From an uncultured Bradyrhizobium sp. (lineage in GTDB: Bacteria > Pseudomonadota > Alphaproteobacteria > Rhizobiales > Xanthobacteraceae), in contig NZ_CANSMR010000003.1 of NCBI RefSeq assembly GCF_947648125.1, positions 372,001 to 436,000 on the forward strand: DNA of 64,000 nucleotides. Direction: 5' to 3'. How positions within the stretch are numbered: the first letter of the stretch is position 1; every line of letters starts with the position of its first letter. The position numbers and the translations under genes are program-made. Under the pieces are notes generated by a model. The model ran no database searches, was not told the DNA's origin, and saw only the letters and a list, made by a program, of their open reading frames with translations. Shown one piece after another: positions 36,051 to 44,688 of this stretch.

Positions 36051-37037
36051 GTGGATACAGGCCTGAAAACGCACGTATTGCCCGCAGGCGCCGCCGCCAC
36101 GGCGACCGCGGCCGGGGTTCTGGCCGAGGGCGGCTTGGTGGCGTTTCCGACCGAGACGGTTTACGGCCTCGGCGCCGACGCCGGCAACGCCGCCGCGATC
36201 GCCCGGCTCTACCAGGCCAAGGGCCGGCCGGCCTTCAATCCGCTGATCGCCCATGTCGCCGATCTCGGCGCCGCGCGCCGGATCGCCCTGTTCGACGGGC
36301 AGGCCCTGCGCCTGGCGGAAGCATTCTGGCCCGGTCCCCTGACCCTGGTGCTGCCGAAGGCGCTCTCCTGCCCGGTCGCCGAACTCGCAACCGCCGGGCT
36401 CGATACGGTCGCGATACGCATTCCGGCCCACAAGGTGGCGCGCGACATCATCAAGGCCTTCGGCGGTGCCGTGGTAGCGCCGTCGGCCAATCTCTCCGGC
36501 CATGTCTCACCAACCACGGCCGAGCATGTGAACGTCGATCTGGCGGGCCGGATTGACATGATCGTCGACGGCGGCCCGGTCGAGGTCGGCGTCGAATCCA
36601 CCATCGTCGGTTGCTTCTCCGATCCGGTGCTGCTGCGGCCGGGCGGGCTGCCGCGCGCCGAGATCGAGCGCGTGCTCGGCCATCCGCTGCAATCGCCGCC
36701 GCCCGATGCGGAAAGCGACGCTCAGCCGATCGCCCCGGGCATGCTCGCCTCGCATTATGCGCCGCGGACACCGGTGCGGCTCAATGCCAGCGACGTCCAT
36801 GTCGGCGAAGCCTTGCTGTCGTTCGGACCGGTCAAGGTCGTGCGGCGCGAATGTGCCTCGGTGGAGATGAACCTGTCCGAGCGCGGCGATCTCGCCGAAG
36901 CCGCCGCCAATCTGTTCGGCTACCTTCGTACGCTCGACACGAGAAACGCGGATGCTATCGCAGTGATGCCCATACCCGAGGACGGGCTCGGCGAAGCCAT
37001 CAATGACCGGCTGCGCCGCGCAGCGGTTGGACGGTAA
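36051..37037 (+). CDS. L-threonylcarbamoyladenylate synthase (TsaC/Sua5 type)
   Basis: An enzyme for the first step of the t6A tRNA modification: threonine, bicarbonate and ATP to threonylcarbamoyl-AMP. The YrdC domain (about 10-190) has FPTETVYGLGADA and PSANLSGHVSPTT; a C-terminal Sua5 domain (about 235-325) follows, giving the two-domain Sua5 form. The GTG at 36051 has AGGAA upstream (328 aa); TTG at 36033 is the alternative. Downstream genes continue on the same strand after 112 bp. Confidence 0.92.
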   Translation: MDTGLKTHVLPAGAAATATAAGVLAEGGLVAFPTETVYGLGADAGNAAAIARLYQAKGRPAFNPLIAHVADLGAARRIALFDGQALRLAEAFWPGPLTLVLPKALSCPVAELATAGLDTVAIRIPAHKVARDIIKAFGGAVVAPSANLSGHVSPTTAEHVNVDLAGRIDMIVDGGPVEVGVESTIVGCFSDPVLLRPGGLPRAEIERVLGHPLQSPPPDAESDAQPIAPGMLASHYAPRTPVRLNASDVHVGEALLSFGPVKVVRRECASVEMNLSERGDLAEAAANLFGYLRTLDTRNADAIAVMPIPEDGLGEAINDRLRRAAVGR

Positions 37038-37149
37038 CAAGCATGACCCGGAAACGTGCGAGCCGGTTTTCCCCGCGACAAACGCGAGGCGTTTGCGCAG
37101 AGGTCATGCCTCAATAAAGATCCCCGACTGAGTGAAAGACCAAGAAAAA

Positions 37150-38577
37150 ATGAACATCGTCCAATCAGCGGTGCCGCCGCTTCCGCCCGAATTGCTTGCA
37201 AAATTCCGCGCCATTGTCGGCGACAAATATGCCGTGACCGATGCCGCCGACATCGAGCCTTACGTCACCGAGGAGCGCGATCTGTTTCACGGCCGCTCGC
37301 CGCTGGTGCTGCGCCCGGGCTCGACCGCCGAAGTCGCCGCGATCTGCAAGCTTGCGAGCGAGCACAGGATCGCGCTGGTGCCGCAGGGCGGCAATACGGG
37401 CCTGGTCGGCGGCCAGACGCCGCACAATGGCGAGGTCGTGGTGTCGCTGCGGCGCCTCGACAAGATCCGCGACATCGATGTCGAATCCAACACCATGACC
37501 TGCGAGGCCGGCGTGGTGCTGCAAATCGCGCAGCAGAAGGCAGCCGACGTCGATCGGCTGTTTCCGCTGTCGCTCGGCGCCGAAGGCAGCTGCACCATCG
37601 GCGGCAACCTCTCGACCAATGCCGGCGGCACCGGAGCGCTCGCCTATGGCGTGGCGCGCGAGATGGCCCTCGGCGTCGAGGTCGTGCTCGCGGATGGCCG
37701 CGTGCTCAACGCCTTGTCCAAGCTGAAGAAGGACAACACCGGCTACGACCTGCGCAACCTCTTCATCGGCGCCGAAGGCACGCTCGGCATCATCACGGCC
37801 GCAACCTTGAAGCTGTTTCCGAAGCCGCGCGCGGTCGAGACCGCCTATGTCGGCCTGAAGTCGCCGGCGGCGGCTCTCAAGCTGCTGTCGATCTCGCGCA
37901 ACGAGGCGGCAGGCAGCCTGACGAGCTTCGAACTGCTCGCCGACATCGCGGTCGACTTCTCGATCCGCCACGGCATCGACATCCGCGATCCACTGGAGAG
38001 CAAGCACGCCTGGTACGTGCTGATGGAATTGTCGTCGTCGCGCGACGATGCCCGCGATGCGCTGGAGGCGATCCTCGCCCAGGGCATGGAAGACGGCATC
38101 GTCGATGACGCTGTGATCGCCGCTAATCTGAGCCAGCGCCAGGCGTTTTGGAAACTGCGCGACGAGATGTCGGCGGCGCAGAAGCCGGAGGGCGGCTCGA
38201 TCAAGCATGACATCTCGGTGCCGGTCGCGGCGGTGCCCGCCTTCATTGCGGAAGCCAATGCGGCGGTCGTGAAGCTGATCCCGGGCGCGCGGCCGGTGCC
38301 GTTCGGCCATCTCGGCGACGGTAACATCCACTACAATGTCAGCCAGCCGGTCGGTGCCAACGCGGCCGACTTCCTGGCACGCTGGCACGACGTCAACGCC
38401 GTGGTGTTCGAGATCGTGCTGCGGATGGGCGGCTCGATCTCGGCCGAGCACGGCATCGGCGTGCTCAAGCGCGACGAGCTCCCTGACGTCAAGGACAAGG
38501 TCGCGATCGAGCTGATGCGGCAGGTCAAGGCGATGCTCGATCCGCTCGGCATCATGAACCCGGGCAAAGTGCTGTAA
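37150..38577 (+). CDS. FAD-linked D-2-hydroxyacid dehydrogenase (D-2-hydroxyglutarate/D-lactate type)
   Basis: A 475-residue GlcD-family flavoenzyme. The FAD-binding segment PQGGNTGLVGGQTP (about 76) and GAEGTLGIITAAT (about 205) are clear. The C-terminal cap has FGHLGDGNIHYN and the metal-binding SAEHGIG (about 437). The combination is characteristic of D-2-hydroxyglutarate and D-lactate dehydrogenases; 2-hydroxyglutarate is a side product of SerA, which is encoded 19 kb away. The start at ATG 37150 is favoured over an in-frame GTG at 37132. Confidence 0.9.
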   Translation: MNIVQSAVPPLPPELLAKFRAIVGDKYAVTDAADIEPYVTEERDLFHGRSPLVLRPGSTAEVAAICKLASEHRIALVPQGGNTGLVGGQTPHNGEVVVSLRRLDKIRDIDVESNTMTCEAGVVLQIAQQKAADVDRLFPLSLGAEGSCTIGGNLSTNAGGTGALAYGVAREMALGVEVVLADGRVLNALSKLKKDNTGYDLRNLFIGAEGTLGIITAATLKLFPKPRAVETAYVGLKSPAAALKLLSISRNEAAGSLTSFELLADIAVDFSIRHGIDIRDPLESKHAWYVLMELSSSRDDARDALEAILAQGMEDGIVDDAVIAANLSQRQAFWKLRDEMSAAQKPEGGSIKHDISVPVAAVPAFIAEANAAVVKLIPGARPVPFGHLGDGNIHYNVSQPVGANAADFLARWHDVNAVVFEIVLRMGGSISAEHGIGVLKRDELPDVKDKVAIELMRQVKAMLDPLGIMNPGKVL

Positions 38578-38591
38578 CCGTGCAAGCGACA

Positions 38592-39032
38592 ATGCCCCTC
38601 TCCCTCGCCATTGCAGAGATCACCGACGCCGACGTCGCCGCTGTCGTCGCGCTGTGGCAGGCGTGCGGCCTGACCCGGCCGTGGAATGATCCGGCTGCCG
38701 ACATCGCACTGGCACGGCGCGGACCGAGCTCGGCCGTGCTGGTCGGCCGCAGCTCGGACACGATCGTCGCAACCACGATGGTCGGCCATGACGGCCATCG
38801 CGGCTGGGTCTATTACGTCGCCGTCGATCCCAACCGCCAGGGCGAGGGACTCGGCCGCACCATCATGGCGGCGGCCGAAGACTGGCTGCGCAATGCCGGT
38901 GTGCCGAAGCTGCAATTGCTGGTGCGACGGGAGAACGCCAAGGCCGGCGCGTTCTACCAATCGCTCGGCTATGAGGAATCGACCTCGGTGATGCTGGCCA
39001 AATGGCTCGACGGTCGCGAAGCGGCGTCGTGA
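38592..39032 (+). CDS. GNAT acetyltransferase (YpeA-like)
   Basis: A 146-residue GNAT-fold acetyltransferase. The acetyl-CoA loop reads DPNRQGEGLGRTIMAAAEDWL (about 83-103), matching R/Q-x2-G-x-G/A, and the C-terminal strand and tail NAKAGAFYQSLGYEE are family-typical. It lies directly after the dehydrogenase. A GTG at 38580 would add four residues. The substrate is unknown; YpeA relatives are stand-alone housekeeping proteins. Confidence 0.88.
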   Translation: MPLSLAIAEITDADVAAVVALWQACGLTRPWNDPAADIALARRGPSSAVLVGRSSDTIVATTMVGHDGHRGWVYYVAVDPNRQGEGLGRTIMAAAEDWLRNAGVPKLQLLVRRENAKAGAFYQSLGYEESTSVMLAKWLDGREAAS

Positions 39033-39051
39033 CGGAATTAAGGATCGACGC

Positions 39052-39633
39052 ATGAGCATCGCCGACCGCGTCCGCGTCAAGGACGTCCAGCTGCTTTCGA
39101 AGCGCCGCTACGAGCTGAAGAGCGCGACATTCGACTACCGCCGCAGCAACGGCGAATGGCAGACCCAGGTGCGCGAGGTCTATGACCGCGGCAATGGCGC
39201 GGCGCTATTGCCCTACAATCTGAACACCCGCACCGTGGTGCTGGTGCGCCAGTTCCGCTATCCCGCTTTCGCCAACGGCTATGATGATCTCCTGATCGAG
39301 GCCGCCGCCGGCATGCTCGACGACGCCGCGCCGGAAGCACGCATCCGTGCAGAGGCGGAGGAAGAGATTGGCTACCGGCTCGTCCATGTGCGCAAGGTGT
39401 TCGAAGCCTTCATGACGCCGGGCGCGGTGACCGAGAAGCTGCATTTCTTCGTCGCCGAATACGACGCCGCGATGCGCGTCAGCGATGGCGGTGGGCTCGC
39501 CGACGAGGGCGAGGACATCGAGGTGCTGGAGCTCGCGATCGACGACGTGCTCGCCATGATCAGCGATGGCCGCATCGTCGACGGCAAGACCATCATGCTG
39601 CTGCAATACGCAGCGCTGCATCTGTTCAAGTGA
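39052..39633 (+). CDS. nudK: NUDIX hydrolase, NudK (GDP-mannose pyrophosphatase-like)
   Basis: A 193-residue NUDIX hydrolase, probably cleaving GDP-mannose or related nucleotide sugars. The box is GMLDDAAPEARIRAEAEEE followed by IGY, shorter by one residue than the general NUDIX box and with A for the usual R, but spaced exactly like that of E. coli NudK. The N-terminal strands (SKRRYELKSATFDY) and VVLVRQFRYP are also NudK-like. AAGGA precedes the ATG at 39052. It ends the same-strand run from the tRNA modification gene. Confidence 0.9.
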   Translation: MSIADRVRVKDVQLLSKRRYELKSATFDYRRSNGEWQTQVREVYDRGNGAALLPYNLNTRTVVLVRQFRYPAFANGYDDLLIEAAAGMLDDAAPEARIRAEAEEEIGYRLVHVRKVFEAFMTPGAVTEKLHFFVAEYDAAMRVSDGGGLADEGEDIEVLELAIDDVLAMISDGRIVDGKTIMLLQYAALHLFK

Positions 39634-39694
39634 ACGCCGCGCCGTCCCGGCCTGGACCGAGGCGGCTCGCGCGATTAGCTAGACAAAAACATCG

Positions 39695-39794
39695 AAAACA
39701 ACCCCATGCACAGTAGCGATGGGGTCACTAAAGCATGATGAGATGAATTTGAATTGGAGCGGCCTCGGAGCTTCACCTCTCCCTTGGGAGAGGT
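39695..39794. repeat. Intergenic repeat-like hairpin pair
   Basis: Within the 209-bp gap after nudK there is a CCCCAT...ATGGGG hairpin (39702-39724) and a 9-bp perfect palindrome, ACCTCTCCC-TT-GGGAGAGGT (39775-39794). Both look like dispersed repeat fragments common in Bradyrhizobium intergenic DNA; the second may also terminate either flanking gene. Confidence 0.5.
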
Positions 39795-39842
39795 CGGCGC
39801 GTAGCGCAGCTGCGCACTGGTGCAGCTCCACACCATGATGCT

Positions 39843-40283
39843 CTACTGCATCGTGATCGCAAGCCCGCTCAGATCGGCGTTGGCCATCAGGCCGACCTGG
39901 TGGCCGGTCAATTCAAGCACCGCGCCCTTCTGATTGGTCAGCACGATCGCGCGGGCACCGCGGCCGACGGCGAGCCCGGCACCCGCCGCGCCGTAGACGC
40001 CGGCAACGTCGGACGGACGATTGATGTTGCTGACGCGGCCGCGCAGCACGGTCTTGGAGCCACCGAACACCAGGCCGTAGTCGAGGCCGCCGGTGGAGAG
40101 CCGATAGGAGCGGCCGCGGAACGTCAGCACGCCGCTGCCGCCGGAGCCGCCGATGAACCATCCGGCCTTGTAGATCGTGAGCGTCACGAAGCCGCTGTCG
40201 GCCCGAGCGGCGGTGGAGAACGCGAGGCCGGTGAAGGCCATCAGTGCGACCAGCGCGGCGCGAAGGGTGGATGAAAGTTTCAT
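39843..40283 (-). CDS. Secreted DUF1134/EipA-like hypothetical protein
   Basis: A 146-residue exported protein with a signal peptide (1-28, ARADS). The body is glycine-rich with beta-strand-like repeats (GGSGGSGVLTFRGRSYRLS, GLVFGGSK, YGAAGAGLAVGRG), resembling the EipA/DUF1134 envelope proteins of Rhizobiales but shorter. GGGGAG stands 9 bases before the ATG at 40283. Function is probably envelope-related; this is a tentative family match. Confidence 0.65.
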   Translation of the reverse strand: MKLSSTLRAALVALMAFTGLAFSTAARADSGFVTLTIYKAGWFIGGSGGSGVLTFRGRSYRLSTGGLDYGLVFGGSKTVLRGRVSNINRPSDVAGVYGAAGAGLAVGRGARAIVLTNQKGAVLELTGHQVGLMANADLSGLAITMQ

Positions 40284-40541
40284 GTGCGGTCTCCCCAAGA
40301 TTTACTCACGTCGATTGGCTCACGTCGCGACGCGGGCACGAATCGCAATGCGCCGACTGTAGCAAGCGCGTCGTCAGGCGCAATTTGGCACAGCAGGCGC
40401 CCGTTGGTGAAGGCAATGTCCACGCGAACCGTGTTGAACCTGTTCCCGGGGTTGCAACACTCACTGCATGTCCGGGGCGATCGGCCCCTGAGCTCCAGGA
40501 TTTCCCTGCGGAGCATTCACTTTTCAAACCGGAGATTTCCC

Positions 40542-40796
40542 ATGCGCCGTCTTGCGATTGCCTGTGCCGCCGTGGCTGCCACTGTGTCCGTGCTTGCCGC
40601 GGCAAGCCCCGCCAGCGCCACGCCCTATCATCTGATCCGTTGGCAGGACACCGGCTTCTGCCAGATCTGGGACCAGAGCATTCCGACCACGCCGTGGCCG
40701 GCGAATTTCGCCGTCGTCAGCGAGGAGCTGCCGACCTTCGACGCCGCGTTCAGCTACAAGACCGGCCTCCTCAATAACGGCACCTGCTCGTTCTGA
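40542..40796 (+). CDS. Small secreted hypothetical protein
   Basis: An 84-residue exported protein: signal peptide at about 1-27 (ASPASA), then a roughly 57-residue mature chain with two cysteines, at positions 41 and 82 (FCQIWD and the C-terminal TCSF), which could form a disulphide. GGAG precedes the ATG at 40542. No family recognised. It is divergent from the EipA-like gene, with 258 bp between the two starts. Confidence 0.7.
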   Translation: MRRLAIACAAVAATVSVLAAASPASATPYHLIRWQDTGFCQIWDQSIPTTPWPANFAVVSEELPTFDAAFSYKTGLLNNGTCSF

Positions 40797-40817
40797 GTTC
40801 CCCCCCGATCCCGCACA

Positions 40818-40851
40818 GGGCGGACCCGCGGCAACGGCGCGGCGTCCGCCC
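40818..40851. terminator. Possible terminator hairpin
   Basis: An 8-bp stem GGGCGGAC/GTCCGCCC with an 18-base loop, between the secreted protein stop and the convergent DnaJ-like gene. It lacks a T-run, so the call is moderate. Confidence 0.45.
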
Positions 40852-40881
40852 TCGTGCTGTCAGGCCGCACGCGATCGCGCG

Positions 40882-41355
40882 TCAGTGATGCTTGATCAGC
40901 GCGTCACGCGCGGCGGCGAGTTCGAGGAATGCCGGGCCGTTGCCGCCGCCGTCGGGATGCACCGTCTTGGCAGCGCGCTTGAACGCCTGGTGGACCTCGG
41001 TCGCGGCGAGGCGGCGGCCGAACGGCAGGCCAAGCAATTGCCGGTAGCGCTCTTCCTGCGTCAGCGCCTTCGGCGTCAAGCCACGCCGGCCGAATTGCGG
41101 CGCGGACAGCATGTGCAGCGCATCGCTGACGATGCCGAGACGGCGCAGCGCCATCGACCTGGTGCGGCGGTCGGCTGATTTCAGCGCCGCCTGGCGCAGG
41201 ATCGGCAGCAACTGTGCGGCTGCATGCCGCAGCGTGTCATCGATGTCGGTGGCGGCGATCTCGGCGATCATCCTGGCCATTTCGCGATAGTCGGGATCAG
41301 GCGCCGCGCAGAAGCGCTCGATCGCACCTTTCCAGTGTCTGATATTCGGGTCCAT
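40882..41355 (-). CDS. DnaJ-domain-containing protein
   Basis: A 157-residue protein with a C-terminal J-like domain (about 103-155): YRQLLGLPFGRRLAATEVHQAFKRAAKTVHPDGGG, in which the HPD motif that stimulates Hsp70 ATPase is intact. The N-terminal 100 residues are helical and of unknown function. No dnaK or grpE is near. It is probably a specialised co-chaperone. Confidence 0.75.
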   Translation of the reverse strand: MDPNIRHWKGAIERFCAAPDPDYREMARMIAEIAATDIDDTLRHAAAQLLPILRQAALKSADRRTRSMALRRLGIVSDALHMLSAPQFGRRGLTPKALTQEERYRQLLGLPFGRRLAATEVHQAFKRAAKTVHPDGGGNGPAFLELAAARDALIKHH

Positions 41356-41479
41356 GATCGGTCCGTGCTGTCATCCGAATCCGGATAACAGCAACGCGCA
41401 AACGCGGCTTGGCGTTTCGGTTGGTGCAGTTTTGAATAGTGTTGTCGGCAACGCTCATAAATCAGAACGAGGAAACACC

Positions 41480-42247
41480 ATGGCCCTTCTCGACAATCAC
41501 ATCGCCGTCATCACCGGCGCAGGCTCGGGCATCGGGCGTGCCATCGCCGCGGGCTACGGCCGCGAGGGTGCGCGCGTGGTGCTGCTCGACATGAACGGCG
41601 ATGCGGCGGCGGAAGCGGCCAAGGAGATCCGGGACGCCGGCGGCAAGGCGGAGAGCTTTGCGCTCGACGTGACCAATCTCGACGCCTGCATCGCGATGGC
41701 AAAGCAAATCGCCGACAAGGTCGGACCTGTCTCGATCCTGGTCAACAATGCCGGCATCGCGCGCCGCAACGGCATGCTTGGCGCCGACGAAGCCGTGATC
41801 AAGGATTGGGAAGACATCATCTCGATCAATCTCACCGGCGTCTTCAACGTGACGCACTCCTTCCTCGCGCCGCTGCGCAAGAACAAGGGGCGCATCGTCA
41901 ATATCGGTTCGATCCAGTCCTTCGTGCATCTGCGCACCCCGAGCTCACCGGCCTATACCGCTTCCAAGCACGGCGTGCTCGGCTTCACCAAGGCATTGGC
42001 CGCCGAGCTCGGCAAGGACGGCGTGCGCGTCAACGCGATCGGTCCCGGCTTCATCGAGACGCCGCTGAACGAGAAGGTGCGCGCCTCCAATCCCGACCTC
42101 GCGAAAGTCTTCATGGACCACACCCCGCTCGGCCGCGCCGGCAAGCCCGAGGACATCGTCGGCCCCGCGATCTTCCTCGCCTCGGACCTCTCGGCCTATG
42201 TCTCGGGATCGATCGTGATGGTCGACGGCGGCTACCGGACACTGTGA
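41480..42247 (+). CDS. Short-chain dehydrogenase/reductase (FabG-like)
   Basis: A 255-residue classical SDR oxidoreductase. The cofactor motif TGAGSGIG (12-19), NNAG (about 89), the catalytic serine and the YTASK motif (tyrosine 158, lysine 162) are present, and DGGYRTL closes the chain. The acidic residue after the second strand (LLDMNG) suggests NAD preference. GAGGAAA precedes the ATG at 41480. It stands alone; the substrate is not evident. Confidence 0.92.
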   Translation: MALLDNHIAVITGAGSGIGRAIAAGYGREGARVVLLDMNGDAAAEAAKEIRDAGGKAESFALDVTNLDACIAMAKQIADKVGPVSILVNNAGIARRNGMLGADEAVIKDWEDIISINLTGVFNVTHSFLAPLRKNKGRIVNIGSIQSFVHLRTPSSPAYTASKHGVLGFTKALAAELGKDGVRVNAIGPGFIETPLNEKVRASNPDLAKVFMDHTPLGRAGKPEDIVGPAIFLASDLSAYVSGSIVMVDGGYRTL

Positions 42248-42301
42248 CGGATGGAACCGCAATCGTGGCGATTTCTGGGTATTTTGCTTACAAAGCAGGG
42301 A

Positions 42302-42330
42302 GTTAGGGGCGCGTTAGGGAATTGTTAACC
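42302..42330. repeat. Three 11-bp-spaced GTTAGG/GTTAAC repeats
   Basis: GTTAGG at 42302 and 42313 and GTTAAC at 42324, one helical turn apart, in the leader of the Fis-type gene. Such phasing can mark a cooperative binding site; GTTAACC is also a CtrA half-site. Only the repeat itself is observed. Confidence 0.4.
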
Positions 42331-42416
42331 AAACCGGCACACCGTTGGTTTACGGGGTAGTTGGTTCTCGATGTCTGCGCCTCATCGACGAGGCGGGCGT
42401 TGATCGGGAGGAGTCC

Positions 42417-42677
42417 ATGTCTTACGCGTCCACCGTACCGTCGCCGGAAGCACTGCTGCCGTCGCTGGCTCCAAATGAAATCGTCCCATTGCTGATCGGC
42501 GCGACCGTCGATGAAGTCGAGCGCGAACTGGTGCTGCAGACGCTCGCACGCTGCGACGGCAACCGCACCCGAGCCGCGCGCGTGCTCGGATTGTCGGTCC
42601 GGACCTTGCGGAACAAGATCCGCGAATATTCGGCCGACGGCATCGACGTGCCGCACAGCGAGCACGCCGCGGCCTAG
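42417..42677 (+). CDS. Fis-family helix-turn-helix protein
   Basis: An 86-residue DNA-binding protein. The C-terminal half (about 35-75) holds a Fis-type HTH, ERELVLQTLARCDGNRTRAARVLGLSVRTLRNKIREY, like the DNA-binding ends of FlbD and NtrC. It has no sigma-54 activation domain, so it is a stand-alone nucleoid or regulatory protein. GGGAGGAG precedes the ATG at 42417. Its stop overlaps the convergent GNAT-like gene by 4 bases. No flagellar genes lie nearby. Confidence 0.85.
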   Translation: MSYASTVPSPEALLPSLAPNEIVPLLIGATVDEVERELVLQTLARCDGNRTRAARVLGLSVRTLRNKIREYSADGIDVPHSEHAAA

Positions 42678-43678
42678 ATCGGCAGCTCGATCGCAAGACG
42701 CCGCCAGCGCGACAGCAACGCGCTGGCCCCGTCACCGAGGCAGCGTGCGAGACGCACGTCTGCCACCGCGGTCCGTTGCAGCGTCTGGCCCACCAGTGCG
42801 GTCGCATAGTCCCAATAGCCGCGCCGGCCGATCGGATCCGCCGCGACCAGGGATTTTGCGAGGATCTCGACATAGATCGCGGTGGCAGCCTTGTGCCAGA
42901 GCTGACCTGCGCACACCTCCGCAGAGGCCGCGCCGGCCCGCTCCTGCCACATCAGCCAGTAGCTTTCTTCTCCATTTGCCCGATCCGACGTCGGCAGTGA
43001 TGGATCAAGACATGGCGAGCGGCACGCGAGTGGCCGCATCGTGCGCGCGTCGCAGAACACGGAATAGTCGAGCTTGTCGTACCAGCTTACGCGCAGCAAT
43101 CGGCGGATCTCGTCCGGCTCATCCGCCGCGAGCTGCCGCCTGCCGGTCCGCTCCAGATCGGCGATGATCGCGGCTATGCGATCGCGATCGAATGGCTCGA
43201 CCTCGAGCACCACGCCGACATTGTTCGGAAACAGCGCATCGAGCATGGCGACCGTCTCGCGATAGAACGCGCGCGCCAGGCCGCCGCCGCGCCACGCCTT
43301 CCCGATGCCGACATGGTTGCAAAAGATCAGGTCGCTTGCGTGATCGTAGGTGAAGAAGCCGAGCCCGACCGCGCGCCCGGCGCCGGCACGCAGGATAAAG
43401 CAGCGCGAGTCGAGACGATAGGACATCTCGTGGCTGCCGACGCTGAAGTGACGCCGCTCGCCGACATCATCCGACAACAGCCAGCGCACGATGTCGTCCG
43501 CGCTGTCGCGCTCGCTCGCGGGGAACAGCTCCTCATAGAGCTCGAGCACACCCGTGCTGCGAAAAGCCGCTTCGTCAAGCACATCGTGCCGCGTCGCGAC
43601 GATGTGGAGCCGTTGCAGTTCGCCCGCGGCTTCGCGGTACATGCCGTCCAGAACCCGCAACACGCCCTCCGTTGTCAT
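42674..43678 (-). CDS. GNAT-fold-like hypothetical protein
   Basis: A 334-residue cytoplasmic protein. The central region (about 85-155) looks like a GNAT acyltransferase: FILRAGAGRAVGLGFF, then the loop GIGKAWRGGGLARAFYRETVAML with the R/Q-x2-G-x-G/A-like pattern. The C-terminal 150 residues are helical and unassigned. No membrane segment or signal. The function is a tentative fold match. Confidence 0.65.
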   Translation of the reverse strand: MTTEGVLRVLDGMYREAAGELQRLHIVATRHDVLDEAAFRSTGVLELYEELFPASERDSADDIVRWLLSDDVGERRHFSVGSHEMSYRLDSRCFILRAGAGRAVGLGFFTYDHASDLIFCNHVGIGKAWRGGGLARAFYRETVAMLDALFPNNVGVVLEVEPFDRDRIAAIIADLERTGRRQLAADEPDEIRRLLRVSWYDKLDYSVFCDARTMRPLACRSPCLDPSLPTSDRANGEESYWLMWQERAGAASAEVCAGQLWHKAATAIYVEILAKSLVAADPIGRRGYWDYATALVGQTLQRTAVADVRLARCLGDGASALLSRWRRLAIELPI

Positions 43679-43789
43679 ATGCGCATGGAATTATGACTGT
43701 TGATCGCTTGCATCGGCGGCGGCAGGCAGAATTGAAGCCGTCCTCCAACCTCTGTTACAAGCGGCTTCAAATCGCGACGGAGCATATCA

Positions 43790-44317
43790 GTGGCTGACGA
43801 GACAGTTTCCCGCCAGGGGTCACGAGGGGCGCAGGGGCCGCAGGGCCGTCAGGGCGAGCCGGGAAAGCCCGGACCGCAGGGACATCCGGGGCGGCCGGGG
43901 CCGGAAGGTGCGCGCGGCAAGCCGGGCCCGCAGGGCAAGGCTGGCGTGGTCGGAAAGGCTGGCCCCCAGGGCAAGCCGGGCGCGCAAGGCAAGGCTGGCG
44001 TGCAGGGTCCACGCGGCGAATCTGGTCCACAGGGCCCGCAGGGTCCGGCCGGCCCGCGTGGCGAAGCCGGCCCGCCCGGCCAATTGCCATCGATCGAGCA
44101 GGTGATGCCGTGGCTGCACATGATCTTCGACGCCTGGGAAGACTACAAGCGCACCAAGGAGCGTGAAGCCGCAGAGCTCGCCGAACGCGATGCAGCCGAG
44201 CGCGCGGCAGCCGAGGCGATCGCCCTTGACGTCGACGCGATCGATTTCGCTGATGATGACGACGAGGACGACGATCACAAGAAAAAGAAGAAGCACCGCA
44301 AGAAGGACAAGAAGTAA
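43790..44317 (+). CDS. Collagen-like protein with charged tail
   Basis: A 175-residue protein from GTG 43790 (CGGAG upstream). Residues 10-99 are 30 uninterrupted Gly-X-Y triplets, rich in proline, lysine and glutamine, a bacterial collagen-like rod likely to form a trimer. Residues 100-145 form an amphipathic, charged helix (MPWLHMIFDAWEDYKRTKE, then many AE pairs). The last 25 residues are an aspartate/glutamate block followed by a lysine block ending KKDKK. No signal peptide or anchor is seen, so export and location are open; it could be cytoplasmic. Confidence 0.85.
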   Translation: MADETVSRQGSRGAQGPQGRQGEPGKPGPQGHPGRPGPEGARGKPGPQGKAGVVGKAGPQGKPGAQGKAGVQGPRGESGPQGPQGPAGPRGEAGPPGQLPSIEQVMPWLHMIFDAWEDYKRTKEREAAELAERDAAERAAAEAIALDVDAIDFADDDDEDDDHKKKKKHRKKDKK

Positions 44318-44373
44318 TCCTCCTTGTCATCGCGCAGCGACACGGCCAGCTGTATCCGTGTCGCGCTTGATGC

Positions 44374-44601
44374 TCACCGCTCCGTGCCCGAATTGGCCGG
44401 AGGGTCGGAAGGCCGGGCGAGGTGCATGAGTTGGAAGACCCAGCGCATCGCGTAATACCAGCCAACACCCGCGAACGCCCCGCAGGCTGACAGGATGATG
44501 ACGTTGGCGAGGTCGATCGTGCCGCTCGACGACAGCATGCCGCAGGTCCAGAGAACGGCGAACGCAATCGAACAGAGTATGAGCAGGGCGGCAGGCTTCA
44601 C
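44374..44601 (-). CDS. Small two-helix membrane protein
   Basis: A 75-residue protein with two predicted membrane helices (about 4-24 and 29-50) and a short polar tail with prolines. No family recognised. It lies convergent to the collagen-like gene. Confidence 0.6.
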   Translation of the reverse strand: MKPAALLILCSIAFAVLWTCGMLSSSGTIDLANVIILSACGAFAGVGWYYAMRWVFQLMHLARPSDPPANSGTER

Positions 44602-44688
44602 GGCGTTTGCTCCGGGACCGGGGGTGAACGGCCATGATGCCCGGAGGCAAGGCGCCCTACCGTGACCTGCATCACGGAATGCCCCGCC

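Noticed and set aside
35716-36556. Apparent proteins ending in a SGRIRTCDPC-type sequence across the tRNA
   Set aside because: They are translations antisense to or through the tRNA-Pro gene, a well-known artefact; no ribosome-binding sites or family matches.
43790-44062. Possible CRISPR or DNA-level repeat array in the collagen-like gene
   Set aside because: The periodicity is 9 bp from Gly-X-Y codons with variable X and Y; there are no conserved repeats with unique spacers.
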